This document shows positions 17,630 to 25,854 of a stretch of DNA of 64,000 nt, one piece after another. The translations under genes and the position numbers were made by a program. The notes beneath the pieces are model-generated. The model saw only the letters and a program-made list of their open reading frames with translations. It was not told the origin of the DNA and did no database searches. Origin of the DNA: Priestia abyssalis (GTDB taxonomy: Bacteria; Bacillota; Bacilli; Bacillales; Bacillaceae_H); NCBI RefSeq assembly GCF_002019595.1, contig NZ_KV917369.1, forward strand, positions 158,458-222,457. The letters are read 5' to 3'. Position 1 is the first letter of the stretch. Each line of letters starts with the position of its first letter.

Positions 17630-19213
17630 ATGAGTCAAGAAGAAAAGAAAGATCAACAAGAGCAAGTCGAATCAAGGCGCACCTTTGCCATTATCTCCCA
17701 CCCGGATGCCGGGAAAACGACTTTAACAGAGAAATTATTGTTATTAGGGGGCATGATTCGCTCTGCCGGTACGGTAAAGGGTAGAAAGACAGGGAAGTAT
17801 GCTACATCTGACTGGATGGAAATCGAAAAGCAGCGTGGAATTTCGGTTACATCGAGCGTGATGCAGTTTTCTTATAGAGATCATCACATCAATATTGTGG
17901 ATACACCGGGTCACCAAGACTTCAGTGAAGATACGTATCGTACCTTAACCGCTGTCGACAGCGCGGTCATGGTCATAGACGGAACAAAGGGAATAGAAGA
18001 ACAAACCATTAAATTATTTAAAGTATGCAGCATGCGTGGTATACCGATTTTAACGTTCATCAATAAGTTAGACCGTGAAGGAAAAGATCCCCTTGAGCTA
18101 TTGGAAGAGATTGAAGAGGTGCTTGGAATTGAATCTTATGCTGTTACGTGGCCAATAGGGATGGGGAAAAGATTTCAAGGAACATATGACCGTTTTCAAA
18201 AGAAAATTGAGGTTTATCGAGGAAACGAAGAATCTCATTTTGTCCATTTTGACGGTACAAATGTGACCGAAGAGGTAACGGAGTATGTGGATGCCGGATT
18301 CCTTCCGACACTAGCTGATGAACTCGCTTTACTCGATGAAGCGGGAAATGATTTTTCGATGGAAAAGGTAAAACAAGGAAAGTTAACACCGGTCTTTTTC
18401 GGAAGTGCCATCGCCAATTTCGGAGTTCAATCTTTCTTCGATGAGTTCTTGGAATTAACACTGCCGCCGCAGCCGCGTGAATCATCCAATGGTGAAATTA
18501 ACCCGGCTGACCCAAACTTCTCAGGCTTTATCTTCAAAATTCAAGCTAATATGAATCCGGCCCATCGTGATCGTATCGCATTCGTCCGAGTATGCTCGGG
18601 GAAATTTGAAAGAGGAATGAATGTTCAGCTTCCACGAACGGGGCGTAAAATTAAGTTATCGCAATCCCATCAGTTTTTAGCATCGAGCCGTGAAACGGTA
18701 GAAGAAGCTTATGCAGGTGATATTATCGGATTATATGACTCAGGAACGTATCAAATCGGTGATACAATTTTAGGAGAAGGGGCAACGAACTTTCAATTTA
18801 ATGCTTTACCGACGTTCCCGCCTGAGCTTTTCGCAAAAGTAAGGGCTAAGCATGCCTTGAAAGGGAAGCACTTCGAAAAAGGAATTACGCAGCTTGTTCA
18901 AGAGGGAGCCGTCCAGTTGTACCGTACTCCTTATTTTGGTGATTATATCCTTGGTGCGGTAGGGGAATTGCAATTTCAGGTATTCGAGTATCGCATGAAG
19001 AATGAGTATGGAGTCGATATTGAGTTTCAGCGGATGCGCCATGAGGCAGCCAAATGGATCAAGAAGGAAGATTTCCAGGATAAGATGACAGATTCTCGTG
19101 TCATGCTTGTGGAAGACCGCTATGAAAATCCAGTCCTTTTATTTGAAAATGACTTTGTGCTGCGTATGTTCCAAGAGAAGTATCCGTCTGTTGAATTGAG
19201 AAGTACTTTTTAA
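17630..19213 (+). CDS. prfC: peptide chain release factor 3 (RF3)
   Basis: A translational GTPase that helps release RF1/RF2 from the ribosome after termination. The 527-residue length is typical. The G-domain motifs are all present: [14 protein letters not shown] (G1), GISVTSSV (G2), DTPGHQDF (G3) and NKLDREG (G4), followed by the RF3-specific domains ([30 protein letters not shown]). ATG 17630 has AGAGAGG about 9 bases upstream; a GTG seven codons earlier is less well placed. It stands alone with its own terminator. Confidence 0.95.
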   Translation: MSQEEKKDQQEQVESRRTFAIISHPDAGKTTLTEKLLLLGGMIRSAGTVKGRKTGKYATSDWMEIEKQRGISVTSSVMQFSYRDHHINIVDTPGHQDFSEDTYRTLTAVDSAVMVIDGTKGIEEQTIKLFKVCSMRGIPILTFINKLDREGKDPLELLEEIEEVLGIESYAVTWPIGMGKRFQGTYDRFQKKIEVYRGNEESHFVHFDGTNVTEEVTEYVDAGFLPTLADELALLDEAGNDFSMEKVKQGKLTPVFFGSAIANFGVQSFFDEFLELTLPPQPRESSNGEINPADPNFSGFIFKIQANMNPAHRDRIAFVRVCSGKFERGMNVQLPRTGRKIKLSQSHQFLASSRETVEEAYAGDIIGLYDSGTYQIGDTILGEGATNFQFNALPTFPPELFAKVRAKHALKGKHFEKGITQLVQEGAVQLYRTPYFGDYILGAVGELQFQVFEYRMKNEYGVDIEFQRMRHEAAKWIKKEDFQDKMTDSRVMLVEDRYENPVLLFENDFVLRMFQEKYPSVELRSTF

Positions 19214-19267
19214 TCAAGTGAAACTTCATTTAACAGAGATTTGATTATCAGAGAATAAGGAATAAAG

Positions 19268-19305
19268 GAAAAGGGTGTGGCAGAAGCCAGGCCTTTTTCC
19301 TGTTT
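19268..19305 (+). terminator. prfC terminator
   Basis: GGAAAAGG...GTGGC and GCCA...CCTTTTTCC form a hairpin 55 bases after the prfC stop. Confidence 0.75.
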
Positions 19306-19330
19306 AATTATGAAGGGAAGAAGAAAACCA

Positions 19331-20044
19331 ATGAAACATAAAAGTTTGAAGAACGTGGTCATGATGGGAGTTACCGTTATGATCATCCTAATGTTATCTG
19401 CATGTCAGCAAGAATCCGGTCGTATCCCTGCTGTGGTGGAGAAAGTGGTGGATGGGGACACGCTCAAGGTAAATGTAAACGGGAAGTCAGAAACAGTTCG
19501 TTTGCTGTTAGTTGATACGCCCGAATCGGTGCATCCATCAAAACCGGTTCAGCCATATGCGGTGGAAGCAAGTAATTTTGTAAAAGAGCAGCTGCCTGAA
19601 GGGAAAAAAGTTGAATTGGAACTAGATGCAGGGGAACGAGATAAATACCGGCGTTTACTTGCTTATGTATGGGTAGATGAAATAATGTTGAATGAACGTC
19701 TCCTGGAAAAGGGATATGCCCGTGTGGCTTACGTATTTGAGCCCAATACAAAATATGTGGACCGTTTTAGAGAAATTCAAAAAAAGGCGCAGGAACAGGA
19801 GCTGAATATATGGTCTATTGAAAACTACGCAACGGACAAAGGGTTTGAAGAAACACAAACAAACCAGGGGGAAACGGTAAAGCGAGGATGTGATAGCCCA
19901 GTTATTAAAGGAAACATTAATAGTAAAGGCGAAAAGATTTATCACACGCCACAAAGCCCTCAATATAAGGTGACGAAGCCGGAAATGCTATTTTGTACAG
20001 AAGAAGAAGCAAAAGCGGCTGGCTTCCGTCCGCCAAATAAATAA
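19331..20044 (+). CDS. thermonuclease-family lipoprotein with C-terminal metal-binding motif
   Basis: A secreted, lipid-anchored nuclease of about 237 residues. The signal ends in the lipobox LSAC (Cys25). The SNase domain follows with VDGDTLKV, the catalytic RLLLVDTPES, the ERDKYRRLLAYVW segment and LLEKGYARV; these carry the Arg/Glu/Arg and Asp positions of staphylococcal-type nucleases. The last 55 residues (GCDSPVIKGNINSKGEKIYH ... FCTEEEAKAAGFRP) resemble the small Cys-containing module often found at the end of Bacillus SNases (Ada/sunset type). I use ATG 19331, with AAGGGAAG about 10 bases upstream; earlier codons overlap the prfC terminator. Confidence 0.88.
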   Translation: MKHKSLKNVVMMGVTVMIILMLSACQQESGRIPAVVEKVVDGDTLKVNVNGKSETVRLLLVDTPESVHPSKPVQPYAVEASNFVKEQLPEGKKVELELDAGERDKYRRLLAYVWVDEIMLNERLLEKGYARVAYVFEPNTKYVDRFREIQKKAQEQELNIWSIENYATDKGFEETQTNQGETVKRGCDSPVIKGNINSKGEKIYHTPQSPQYKVTKPEMLFCTEEEAKAAGFRPPNK

Positions 20045-20070
20045 GAAGACATAGTTGAACAAGCTTTCAG

Positions 20071-20214
20071 TTAAAGGGTACCGCGATATTCTGCGAGCGT
20101 TTGGACAGACTTTCCTGTTCCGTTACAAAATGAGCATGTTCGTTTATAAAAAGGAATGGCTGTATTCATTCTTCCGGCACCGCTGCATTGTCTGCATACT
20201 GCAATGAGTTTCAA
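20071..20214 (-). CDS. 47-residue double CxxC zinc-knuckle protein
   Basis: A second mini protein with paired CxxC-x-G-x-G motifs: CRQCSGAGR at residues 7-15 and CSFCNGTGK at 27-35, separated by a short basic/aromatic loop. Start TTG 20214 with AAAGGAG 8 bases upstream. The layout is the same as in the 43-residue protein at 16536-16667, and both are minus-strand genes in the same 4 kb, which suggests paralogues. Single-zinc binding is inferred; function unknown. Confidence 0.7.
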   Translation of the reverse strand: MKLIAVCRQCSGAGRMNTAIPFYKRTCSFCNGTGKSVQTLAEYRGTL

Positions 20215-20390
20215 TGGATTTGCTCCTTTCTGTATGTGTTGATTTATAAAAGCTAAATCAAATAGACTTTAGTCAAAGCTTTCTTTAATAGGGTAGACAT
20301 CATTTGAGCAATATATGCAAACGAGCAATAAGGGAAATTTGTATACCAAAAATTAAATGCTAAAAGAAGGTATCTTGGCAGGATAAGAAT

Positions 20391-20426
20391 AAAAAAGATG
20401 GAAGCAAAAAAGCTTCCATCTTTTTT
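20391..20426. terminator. perfect palindromic terminator
   Basis: AAAAAAGATGGAAGC and GCTTCCATCTTTTTT are perfect 15-base arms. On the minus strand it terminates the dctS-dctR transcript and the dtpT remnant. Confidence 0.9.
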
Positions 20427-20680
20427 ATTCCATCAATTTAGTAACCGGCTTAGTAAGCACGAGTAAAATGATACCTAAACCAATGGTTGTAAAACCGATT
20501 ACGCTGAAGATTTCCAAGTAACCTAAAGATTGCGTATATGCCGCTAATTGACCAGCTACCATGTTGGCAACAGCTGAACTTGCCAGCCATACTCCCATTA
20601 AAAGAGAGGCAAGCTTGATTGGAGCAATCTTACTTACCATGGATAAACCAACTGGTGAAATCATTAATTCGGCTAGCTTT
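20425..20680 (-). pseudogene. 3' remnant of a POT-family peptide transporter (dtpT-like)
   Basis: The reading frame gives LAELMISPVGLSMVSK followed by two or three hydrophobic spans and ends at a proper stop and terminator. This is the extreme C-terminal part of DtpT-type di/tripeptide:H+ symporters (about 490 residues when whole); roughly the first 400 residues are missing. Homology begins inside the last codons of dctR, so a deletion has fused the end of dctR to the tail of dtpT. An ATG at 20664 gives 79 residues, but no ribosome site or working transporter would result. Confidence 0.8.
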
Positions 20681-21359
20681 TAATCCATATATATCGGTTA
20701 ACAGGTCTTCCAACTCCGCCGTACTCGATTTGGAGATTAACAAGTCCGCCTTGACCCAAAAATTCTAAATAGCGTCTTGCTGTTACTCTTGCGATTCCGA
20801 CTCCTTCTGCGACTTCTTCTGCTGAAACGGGAGAGGGTTGTTGGGAGAGATATTTTTTAATGTTTTCTAACGTTAAAGCATGCAGTCCTTTCGGAAGAGA
20901 TGTGAGTTTTTCTTCGCTTTTTTGAAACAAAATCTCATCTAATTCCTTTTGAGTCATGCTTGGCTTTTCATTGAGTTTTATCCGAAAAGAAAGGTAGTTT
21001 TCAAGGGCTTGTTTAATTCTTTCAAACTTGAATGGCTTCATAATATAGTCAATGGCTCCATGCTGCAGCACTCGTCTAACCGTTTCCATATCACTTGCGG
21101 CTGTGACAGCAATAATATCCGTACTGAATCCTTCAGAGCGAATTTGCTGTAATGTAGTAAGGCCGTCCTGATTAGGCATATACATATCCAGGATGACTAA
21201 ATCAGGCTCATGGGCTCTGACAAATTCGATTCCTTCTAATCCATTTGAAGCATGTCCAATTACTTTAAAACCATCTACTTGTTCAATGAATTGACGGTTT
21301 ACTTCTTGTACCATTGGATCATCTTCAATGAGAAGAACACTCCATTGTTGTTTAGTCAT
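20673..21359 (-). CDS. dctR: CitB/DcuR-family response regulator (DctR-like)
   Basis: A 228-residue regulator. The receiver domain has the acidic pair EDD near the start, the phospho-acceptor in LVILDMYMPNQDG, and the TAA and MKPF switch motifs. The C-terminal part carries the helix-turn-helix typical of the CitT/DctR/MalR group (EEVAEGVGIARVTARRYLEF). It should activate the dicarboxylate carrier gene dctP when phosphorylated by the kinase encoded just upstream. The last codons and stop fall in sequence derived from a dtpT remnant, so its native C-terminus may be changed by one or a few residues. Confidence 0.88.
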   Translation of the reverse strand: MTKQQWSVLLIEDDPMVQEVNRQFIEQVDGFKVIGHASNGLEGIEFVRAHEPDLVILDMYMPNQDGLTTLQQIRSEGFSTDIIAVTAASDMETVRRVLQHGAIDYIMKPFKFERIKQALENYLSFRIKLNEKPSMTQKELDEILFQKSEEKLTSLPKGLHALTLENIKKYLSQQPSPVSAEEVAEGVGIARVTARRYLEFLGQGGLVNLQIEYGGVGRPVNRYIWIKS

Positions 21360-21417
21360 ACAAATATTCCCCCTTACTCAAAATTAAAAAGTCGTCTTCA
21401 CTTTTTCGATTCAGGCA

Positions 21418-22986
21418 TTACATAAAGAATGTAATTGTAAAAGTGGTTCCTTTTTCCAGTTGGGTGTCCACTTGTATTTTTCCCTTTCCTTTTTCGACTA
21501 TTTGTTTGACCAAGTGTAAACCGATTCCTCGATTTTCTTTTGCTTTTGTGGAAAAACCTTCTTTAAAAATATGATCCAGCTGTTCTTCGCTCATTCCGCA
21601 TCCGTTATCTTCCACAAGAATGGAAATAATACTTTCATCTTGCTCAATGCTTAAATAAATCTCCTTTTCACGATGAATGATGGTGTTGAAGGAATCAAAG
21701 GCATTTTCAATCAAGTTTCCGATTATAATGACAAAATCATGATGATCCAGAGGGGGAGGGAATGAGTCCAGGCGGCTGTGCCGATCAATCGTGAGTGTAA
21801 TCCCAAGTTCTTTTCCCCGACTGACTTTGCTTAAAAGTAATCCTGAAATGCTGTCGTCTCTTATGCTTTTGTTAAGAAAACGGGTTAATTCTTCTTGTTC
21901 TTCAGAAATATTAAATACATATTCTAAAGCTTTTTCCCTTTTTCCGAGTTGAATCAAGCCGGCGATTGTATGAAGTTTATTCATATGTTCATGATTTTGG
22001 ACTCTCAAAGCGCTTACAAAAGCTTTCACTCCTGTTAGTTCTTCTGCCAGCTTTTTAACTTCCGTTTGATCCTGAAAAATGGCAACTGCTCCCACTGTCT
22101 TGTAATTGACTTTAATAGGGATGCGATTGCTTAGTATGTTTAAATTCCGAACTTGAAGTTCTTTGTTGTAGACAGGTTGATCGAGTTGTAAAATTTCCGG
22201 AAGCTTTGTGTCCGGAATCACTTCGTGAATACTGCGGCCAATCACGTCGCCGGTGATGCCCATCATAGCTTTCGCTTTATTATTGAAAATCGTAATGTTC
22301 TCTGTTGTATCAATGGCAATAACCCCCTCATGCATAGCATTGAAGGTTTCGGTTCTTTCAACTAACAGACGGGCGATTTCTTGGGGTTCCAGTTCAAACA
22401 TTTGTTTTTTTATATGGGAAGCTAATAACCACGCCCCCCAGCCCCCAAATAACAACGATAAGCCGGCTGTGAGGAAAATCTCTCTTTTCAAACTCAATAG
22501 TACTTCTAAAAAAGTGGGAAGGATATACCCTGCAATCACGACTCCGACTTGTTCATGCTGATCGTTTACAATGGGAACGAAAGAGCGGACGACTGTACCT
22601 TTTTCTCCTTTCGCTTTTGTTGTAAAAGTATGTTCGGCGAAGGCAGGGCCTTCATCTTCTCCGCGAGAGATTTTGCCAATCATAGAGGAGACAGGATGTG
22701 ACAATCTCACTCCGTTCATATCGAGGACGACAATGTAATCGGCACTATGAATAATCCTAATCGGCTCTACGAGTTTGTTTATATCTATCTTTATATGTTT
22801 GGTGTCCGTTATCTTTTTAGATATTTCCGGCATCTCTGCTACCGTGCGGGCAGTAATAAGCGAGCGCTGACGAAGGTCCGCTTCTTTTGAATGAACAAAG
22901 TCTCTCATCACGACAAGTCCTGCCAGAAAAAGAGAAAAGCCGACAATAAAAAAGATTAATCCTGTAATTTTGGATCGTATTGACAT
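21418..22986 (-). CDS. dctS: CitA/DcuS-family sensor histidine kinase (DctS-like)
   Basis: A 522-residue membrane kinase: span 1 at about 8-28, an extracytoplasmic PAS-like sensor domain (about 30-170), span 2 at about 172-192, a cytoplasmic PAS domain (VIAIDTTENITIFNNKAKAM), then a phospho-acceptor region with VQNHEHMNKLHTIAGLIQLG and an ATPase domain (N box NLIENAFD, G1 VEDNGCGMS, G2 GIGLHLV). This is the layout of citrate/fumarate/malate sensors. It pairs with the regulator 58 bases downstream. A DctB-like binding protein is encoded divergently and in B. subtilis acts as co-sensor. Confidence 0.9.
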   Translation of the reverse strand: MSIRSKITGLIFFIVGFSLFLAGLVVMRDFVHSKEADLRQRSLITARTVAEMPEISKKITDTKHIKIDINKLVEPIRIIHSADYIVVLDMNGVRLSHPVSSMIGKISRGEDEGPAFAEHTFTTKAKGEKGTVVRSFVPIVNDQHEQVGVVIAGYILPTFLEVLLSLKREIFLTAGLSLLFGGWGAWLLASHIKKQMFELEPQEIARLLVERTETFNAMHEGVIAIDTTENITIFNNKAKAMMGITGDVIGRSIHEVIPDTKLPEILQLDQPVYNKELQVRNLNILSNRIPIKVNYKTVGAVAIFQDQTEVKKLAEELTGVKAFVSALRVQNHEHMNKLHTIAGLIQLGKREKALEYVFNISEEQEELTRFLNKSIRDDSISGLLLSKVSRGKELGITLTIDRHSRLDSFPPPLDHHDFVIIIGNLIENAFDSFNTIIHREKEIYLSIEQDESIISILVEDNGCGMSEEQLDHIFKEGFSTKAKENRGIGLHLVKQIVEKGKGKIQVDTQLEKGTTFTITFFM

Positions 22987-23116
22987 AAGAAATGTGCCTC
23001 CAGCCTTTGGTACGAAAAGCCTTTTTGAATAAAACGTTACTTTATTTTACCATGGAGGAAAAGGCCGTGTTAGAATATTATCAAACTAAAAAATTCCCAT
23101 AGAGATGTGAAAACTC

Positions 23117-24163
23117 ATGAAGGCATTTATAGGCACAAGTGTATTTGTCAGTTTGCTTCTATTATTTTTCTTTTTATTTGGTTACGATGCATTTGAAAAA
23201 GAAGTTCATTATGATGATGAGCAAGAGGGATTAAATGAACAAATTGTTATTAACTTCAGCCATGTGGTTGCAGAAAATACCCCGAAAGGACTGGCGGCTC
23301 AAAAATTTGCTGAAATTGTGACTCAAAAATCCAATGGCCGCGTTCAAGTAGAGGTATTTCCTAATGGGGCGCTCTATTCTGATGATGAAGAAATCTCTGC
23401 TTTAAAAAGAAATGATGTGCAAATGATTGCTCCGTCTTTTTCAAAAATGAACGAAATCATGCCGGAATGGCAAATGTTCGATTTGCCTTTCATTTTTGAA
23501 AGCTATGATGAAGTGGAGCAAGTGTTCATGGGAGATGTTGGCCAAAAGCTGTTAACGATGCTTGAGGAAGAGGACTTAAAAGGACTTGCTTTATGGAGCA
23601 ATGGTTTTAAACAAATGACAAGCAATAAAAGTCCTTTGCTTGAACCTGATGATTTTAAGGGGCAAAGTTTCCGAATTATGCCAAGCAAAGTGATTGAAGA
23701 GCAGTTTCAATTATTAGGGGCACAACCCCGGGTAGTTCCGTTCAATCAGGTTTATGCATCTTTACAGAAACATGAATTTGACGGCCAAGAAAACACGATT
23801 TCAAATATTTATTCAAAGCGTTTTTATCAACTTCAGCGCTATATGACCATCAGCAATCATGGGTACTTGGGTTATACAGTCTTGATGAGTGAAGGATTTT
23901 GGAAACGTTTGCCTCCGGATGTTCAACGCATTATTGAAGAGGCGATGAAAGAGACGACAACTTGGATTTTGGAACAATCGAAATCAATGAATGAACAGCA
24001 ATTAACACATATCCAGAAAGAATCTAATATTAAAGTATATTATTTAACGGAAGATGAGAAAGAGAAATGGCGCCAAAAACTTCAACCGATTTACGAACAG
24101 TTTGAAGAAGAAGCGACAGAAGAGCTTATAGAGATGATCAAACAATTCAAGAGAGTCGAGTAG
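23117..24163 (+). CDS. dctB: TRAP-type dicarboxylate-binding protein (DctB-like)
   Basis: A 348-residue extracytoplasmic protein with an N-terminal hydrophobic anchor (about 4-23), followed by a DctP/TRAP solute-binding domain: FSHVVAENTPKGLAAQKFAE, FDLPFIFESYDEVEQVF and RIMPSKVIEEQFQLLGA. No TRAP permease genes adjoin it. In the B. subtilis dct system such a protein works with DctS in sensing C4-dicarboxylates rather than with a TRAP carrier, and the neighbours dctS, dctR and dctP fit that. ATG 23117 has only a weak site (GATGTGA). Confidence 0.85.
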   Translation: MKAFIGTSVFVSLLLLFFFLFGYDAFEKEVHYDDEQEGLNEQIVINFSHVVAENTPKGLAAQKFAEIVTQKSNGRVQVEVFPNGALYSDDEEISALKRNDVQMIAPSFSKMNEIMPEWQMFDLPFIFESYDEVEQVFMGDVGQKLLTMLEEEDLKGLALWSNGFKQMTSNKSPLLEPDDFKGQSFRIMPSKVIEEQFQLLGAQPRVVPFNQVYASLQKHEFDGQENTISNIYSKRFYQLQRYMTISNHGYLGYTVLMSEGFWKRLPPDVQRIIEEAMKETTTWILEQSKSMNEQQLTHIQKESNIKVYYLTEDEKEKWRQKLQPIYEQFEEEATEELIEMIKQFKRVE

Positions 24164-24165
24164 AC

Positions 24166-24258
24166 ACCCTTTTTTGCTATTACGTTTTAGTTGTGATAGC
24201 AAAAAAGGGTCTTTAAATTTTAGAGGCCCTTTTTCAAGGGCCTCTAAAATTTAAAGAC
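24166..24258. repeat. two overlapping hairpins between dctB and dctP
   Basis: Hairpin 1 pairs ACCCTTTTTTGCTAT (24166-24180) with its complement at 24196-24210. Hairpin 2 is a perfect 23-base stem (24209-24231 with 24236-24258; core AGAGGCCCTT/AAGGGCCTCT). They share the bases at 24209-24210, so full formation of one disturbs the other. The first may end dctB transcription; the AT-rich foot of the second resembles a two-way terminator but lacks a clean T-run. Confidence 0.6.
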
Positions 24259-24335
24259 CAAAATGAACAAAAAGACCATTATCACCATAAATTTAAATTT
24301 TCTTAATAATTCGCTAATATTTAATTAACAAGATA

Positions 24336-24350
24336 TTGTAAGCGTTAACA
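24336..24350 (+). promoter_or_regulatory. cre site (CcpA operator) before dctP
   Basis: TTGTAAGCGTTAACA fits the catabolite-response element consensus WTGNAANCGNWNNCW at every fixed position and ends 22 bases before the dctP start. Glucose repression through CcpA is the expected effect and agrees with the known repression of dctP in B. subtilis. Confidence 0.8.
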
Positions 24351-24371
24351 AAAAAAGAGGGAGGGAAACAG

Positions 24372-25637
24372 ATGAAATTTAATTTTAAAAGTTTAACAAC
24401 ACAGGTTATAACAGCTATTATTCTAGGTATTATTTTTGGGGCAATGTTCCCGGCATATGGTGCTGAGTTAAAGGTACTAGCTGATATTTTTATTAAAATG
24501 GTCAAAATGATTATCGCGCCAATCGTGTTCCTAACGATTGTTATTGGCATCGCTGGAATGGGTGACCTTAAAAAGGTTGGTAAGATTGGCGGAAAGGCAT
24601 TATTATATTTCGAAATTGTATCTACTATTGCATTAGCGATTGGTATCCTGGTAGCAAACGTGTTTCACGCAGGAAAAGGATTTGATGCATCAAACGCATC
24701 AAAAGGTGATATTTCCCAATATACTACTGCTGCGGAAGAGACTTCTCATGGCATGATGGATTTCATTATGTCGATCATTCCTGAAAGCTTTATTGGAGCA
24801 TTTGCAAATGGTGAACTGCTGCCTGTACTTTTCATCGCTGTTTTATTCGGTTTGGCGTTAGCAGGGATGGGTAAGAGCGGGAAACCGGTTATTGACTTCT
24901 TCGAGAAAATCACGGAAGTTTTGTTTGGTATGGTAAACATGATTATGAAAGTTTCTCCAATCGCAGCTTTCGGTGCCATGTCTTTTACAATTGGTAAATT
25001 TGGATTCGGTTCTTTGATCTATCTTGGTAAGTTAATGGGTTCTGTGTACACAACGATGGCGCTCTTTATTATTCTTGTACTCGGAGCTATCTGTAAAATA
25101 TATGGCTTCAGTATCTTTAGTTTTATCCGCTACATTAAAGAAGAGATTTTCTTGGTTATCGGTACTTCTTCATCTGAAGCAGCTTTGCCGAAGATGATGA
25201 CAAAATTAGAGAAATATGGATGTTCTAAGTCTGTTGTAGGTCTTGTTCTTCCGACTGGGTACTCCTTTAATTTGGACGGGACTTCCATTTACTTATCTAT
25301 GGCCGCTTTATTCATAGCACAGGCATATGGTGTAGATCTTTCTCTTATGGAACAATTAACACTTCTTGGAGTTTTAATGCTGACTTCCAAAGGTGCAGCA
25401 GGGGTTACAGGTTCCGGTTTCGTTACATTAGCAGCTACACTTGCCGTGTTCCCGAGTATCCCGGTTGAGGGTATGGCTTTAATTCTTGGGGTAGACCGCT
25501 TCATGTCAGAAGCCCGTGCGATTACGAACTTAATCGGAAACGGTGTAGCAACTGTTGTCGTATCAAAAATGGAAAACGAGTTCCACCCTCCTCTAGAAGA
25601 TAAAATGGAAGAAGCAAATATGACGGTGGCGAAATAA
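24372..25637 (+). CDS. dctP: C4-dicarboxylate:cation symporter DctP (DAACS family)
   Basis: A 421-residue membrane carrier for succinate, fumarate or malate. DAACS hallmarks are present: MFPAYGAELKVLADIFIKMV near the start, the serine-rich GTSSSEAALPKMM re-entrant loop, PTGYSFNLDGTSIYLSMAAL, and SKGAAGVTGSGFV before DRFMSEARAITNLIGNG. These are the residues that build the substrate and Na+/H+ sites. GAGGGAGGG stands before ATG 24372. It carries a cre site and, by context, is under DctS/DctR control. A second DAACS protein lies at 43093-44283. Confidence 0.93.
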   Translation: MKFNFKSLTTQVITAIILGIIFGAMFPAYGAELKVLADIFIKMVKMIIAPIVFLTIVIGIAGMGDLKKVGKIGGKALLYFEIVSTIALAIGILVANVFHAGKGFDASNASKGDISQYTTAAEETSHGMMDFIMSIIPESFIGAFANGELLPVLFIAVLFGLALAGMGKSGKPVIDFFEKITEVLFGMVNMIMKVSPIAAFGAMSFTIGKFGFGSLIYLGKLMGSVYTTMALFIILVLGAICKIYGFSIFSFIRYIKEEIFLVIGTSSSEAALPKMMTKLEKYGCSKSVVGLVLPTGYSFNLDGTSIYLSMAALFIAQAYGVDLSLMEQLTLLGVLMLTSKGAAGVTGSGFVTLAATLAVFPSIPVEGMALILGVDRFMSEARAITNLIGNGVATVVVSKMENEFHPPLEDKMEEANMTVAK

Positions 25638-25641
25638 AGAG

Positions 25642-25670
25642 AAAGGCTCTGCGAAAGCAGGGCCTTTTTT
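25642..25670 (+). terminator. dctP terminator
   Basis: AAAGGCTCTGC and GCAGGGCCTTT arms around GAAA, followed by a T-run. Confidence 0.88.
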
Positions 25671-25854
25671 ATGTTCATTTATTTTGATAAAGTACCCCCA
25701 TAAATGGCAAGAATAAATGGAATTATATGGGTAACTTCTTGTTTTTGTAAATTAATAATATTTTAACATGAATAAAATATAGGATTGATATCTCGTTGCT
25801 ATATTGGAAATGTAAAATGTCATTCACTAATATTAAAACAAAGAGAGAGGAAGT

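Noticed and set aside
20425..20664. Independent 79-residue membrane protein gene
   Set aside because: It is the C-terminal end of a DtpT-type transporter without a ribosome site and is better read as a remnant.
23117..24163. Complete TRAP transporter
   Set aside because: No DctQ/DctM-like membrane genes are next to the binding protein; the neighbours fit a DctB co-sensor of DctS/DctR.
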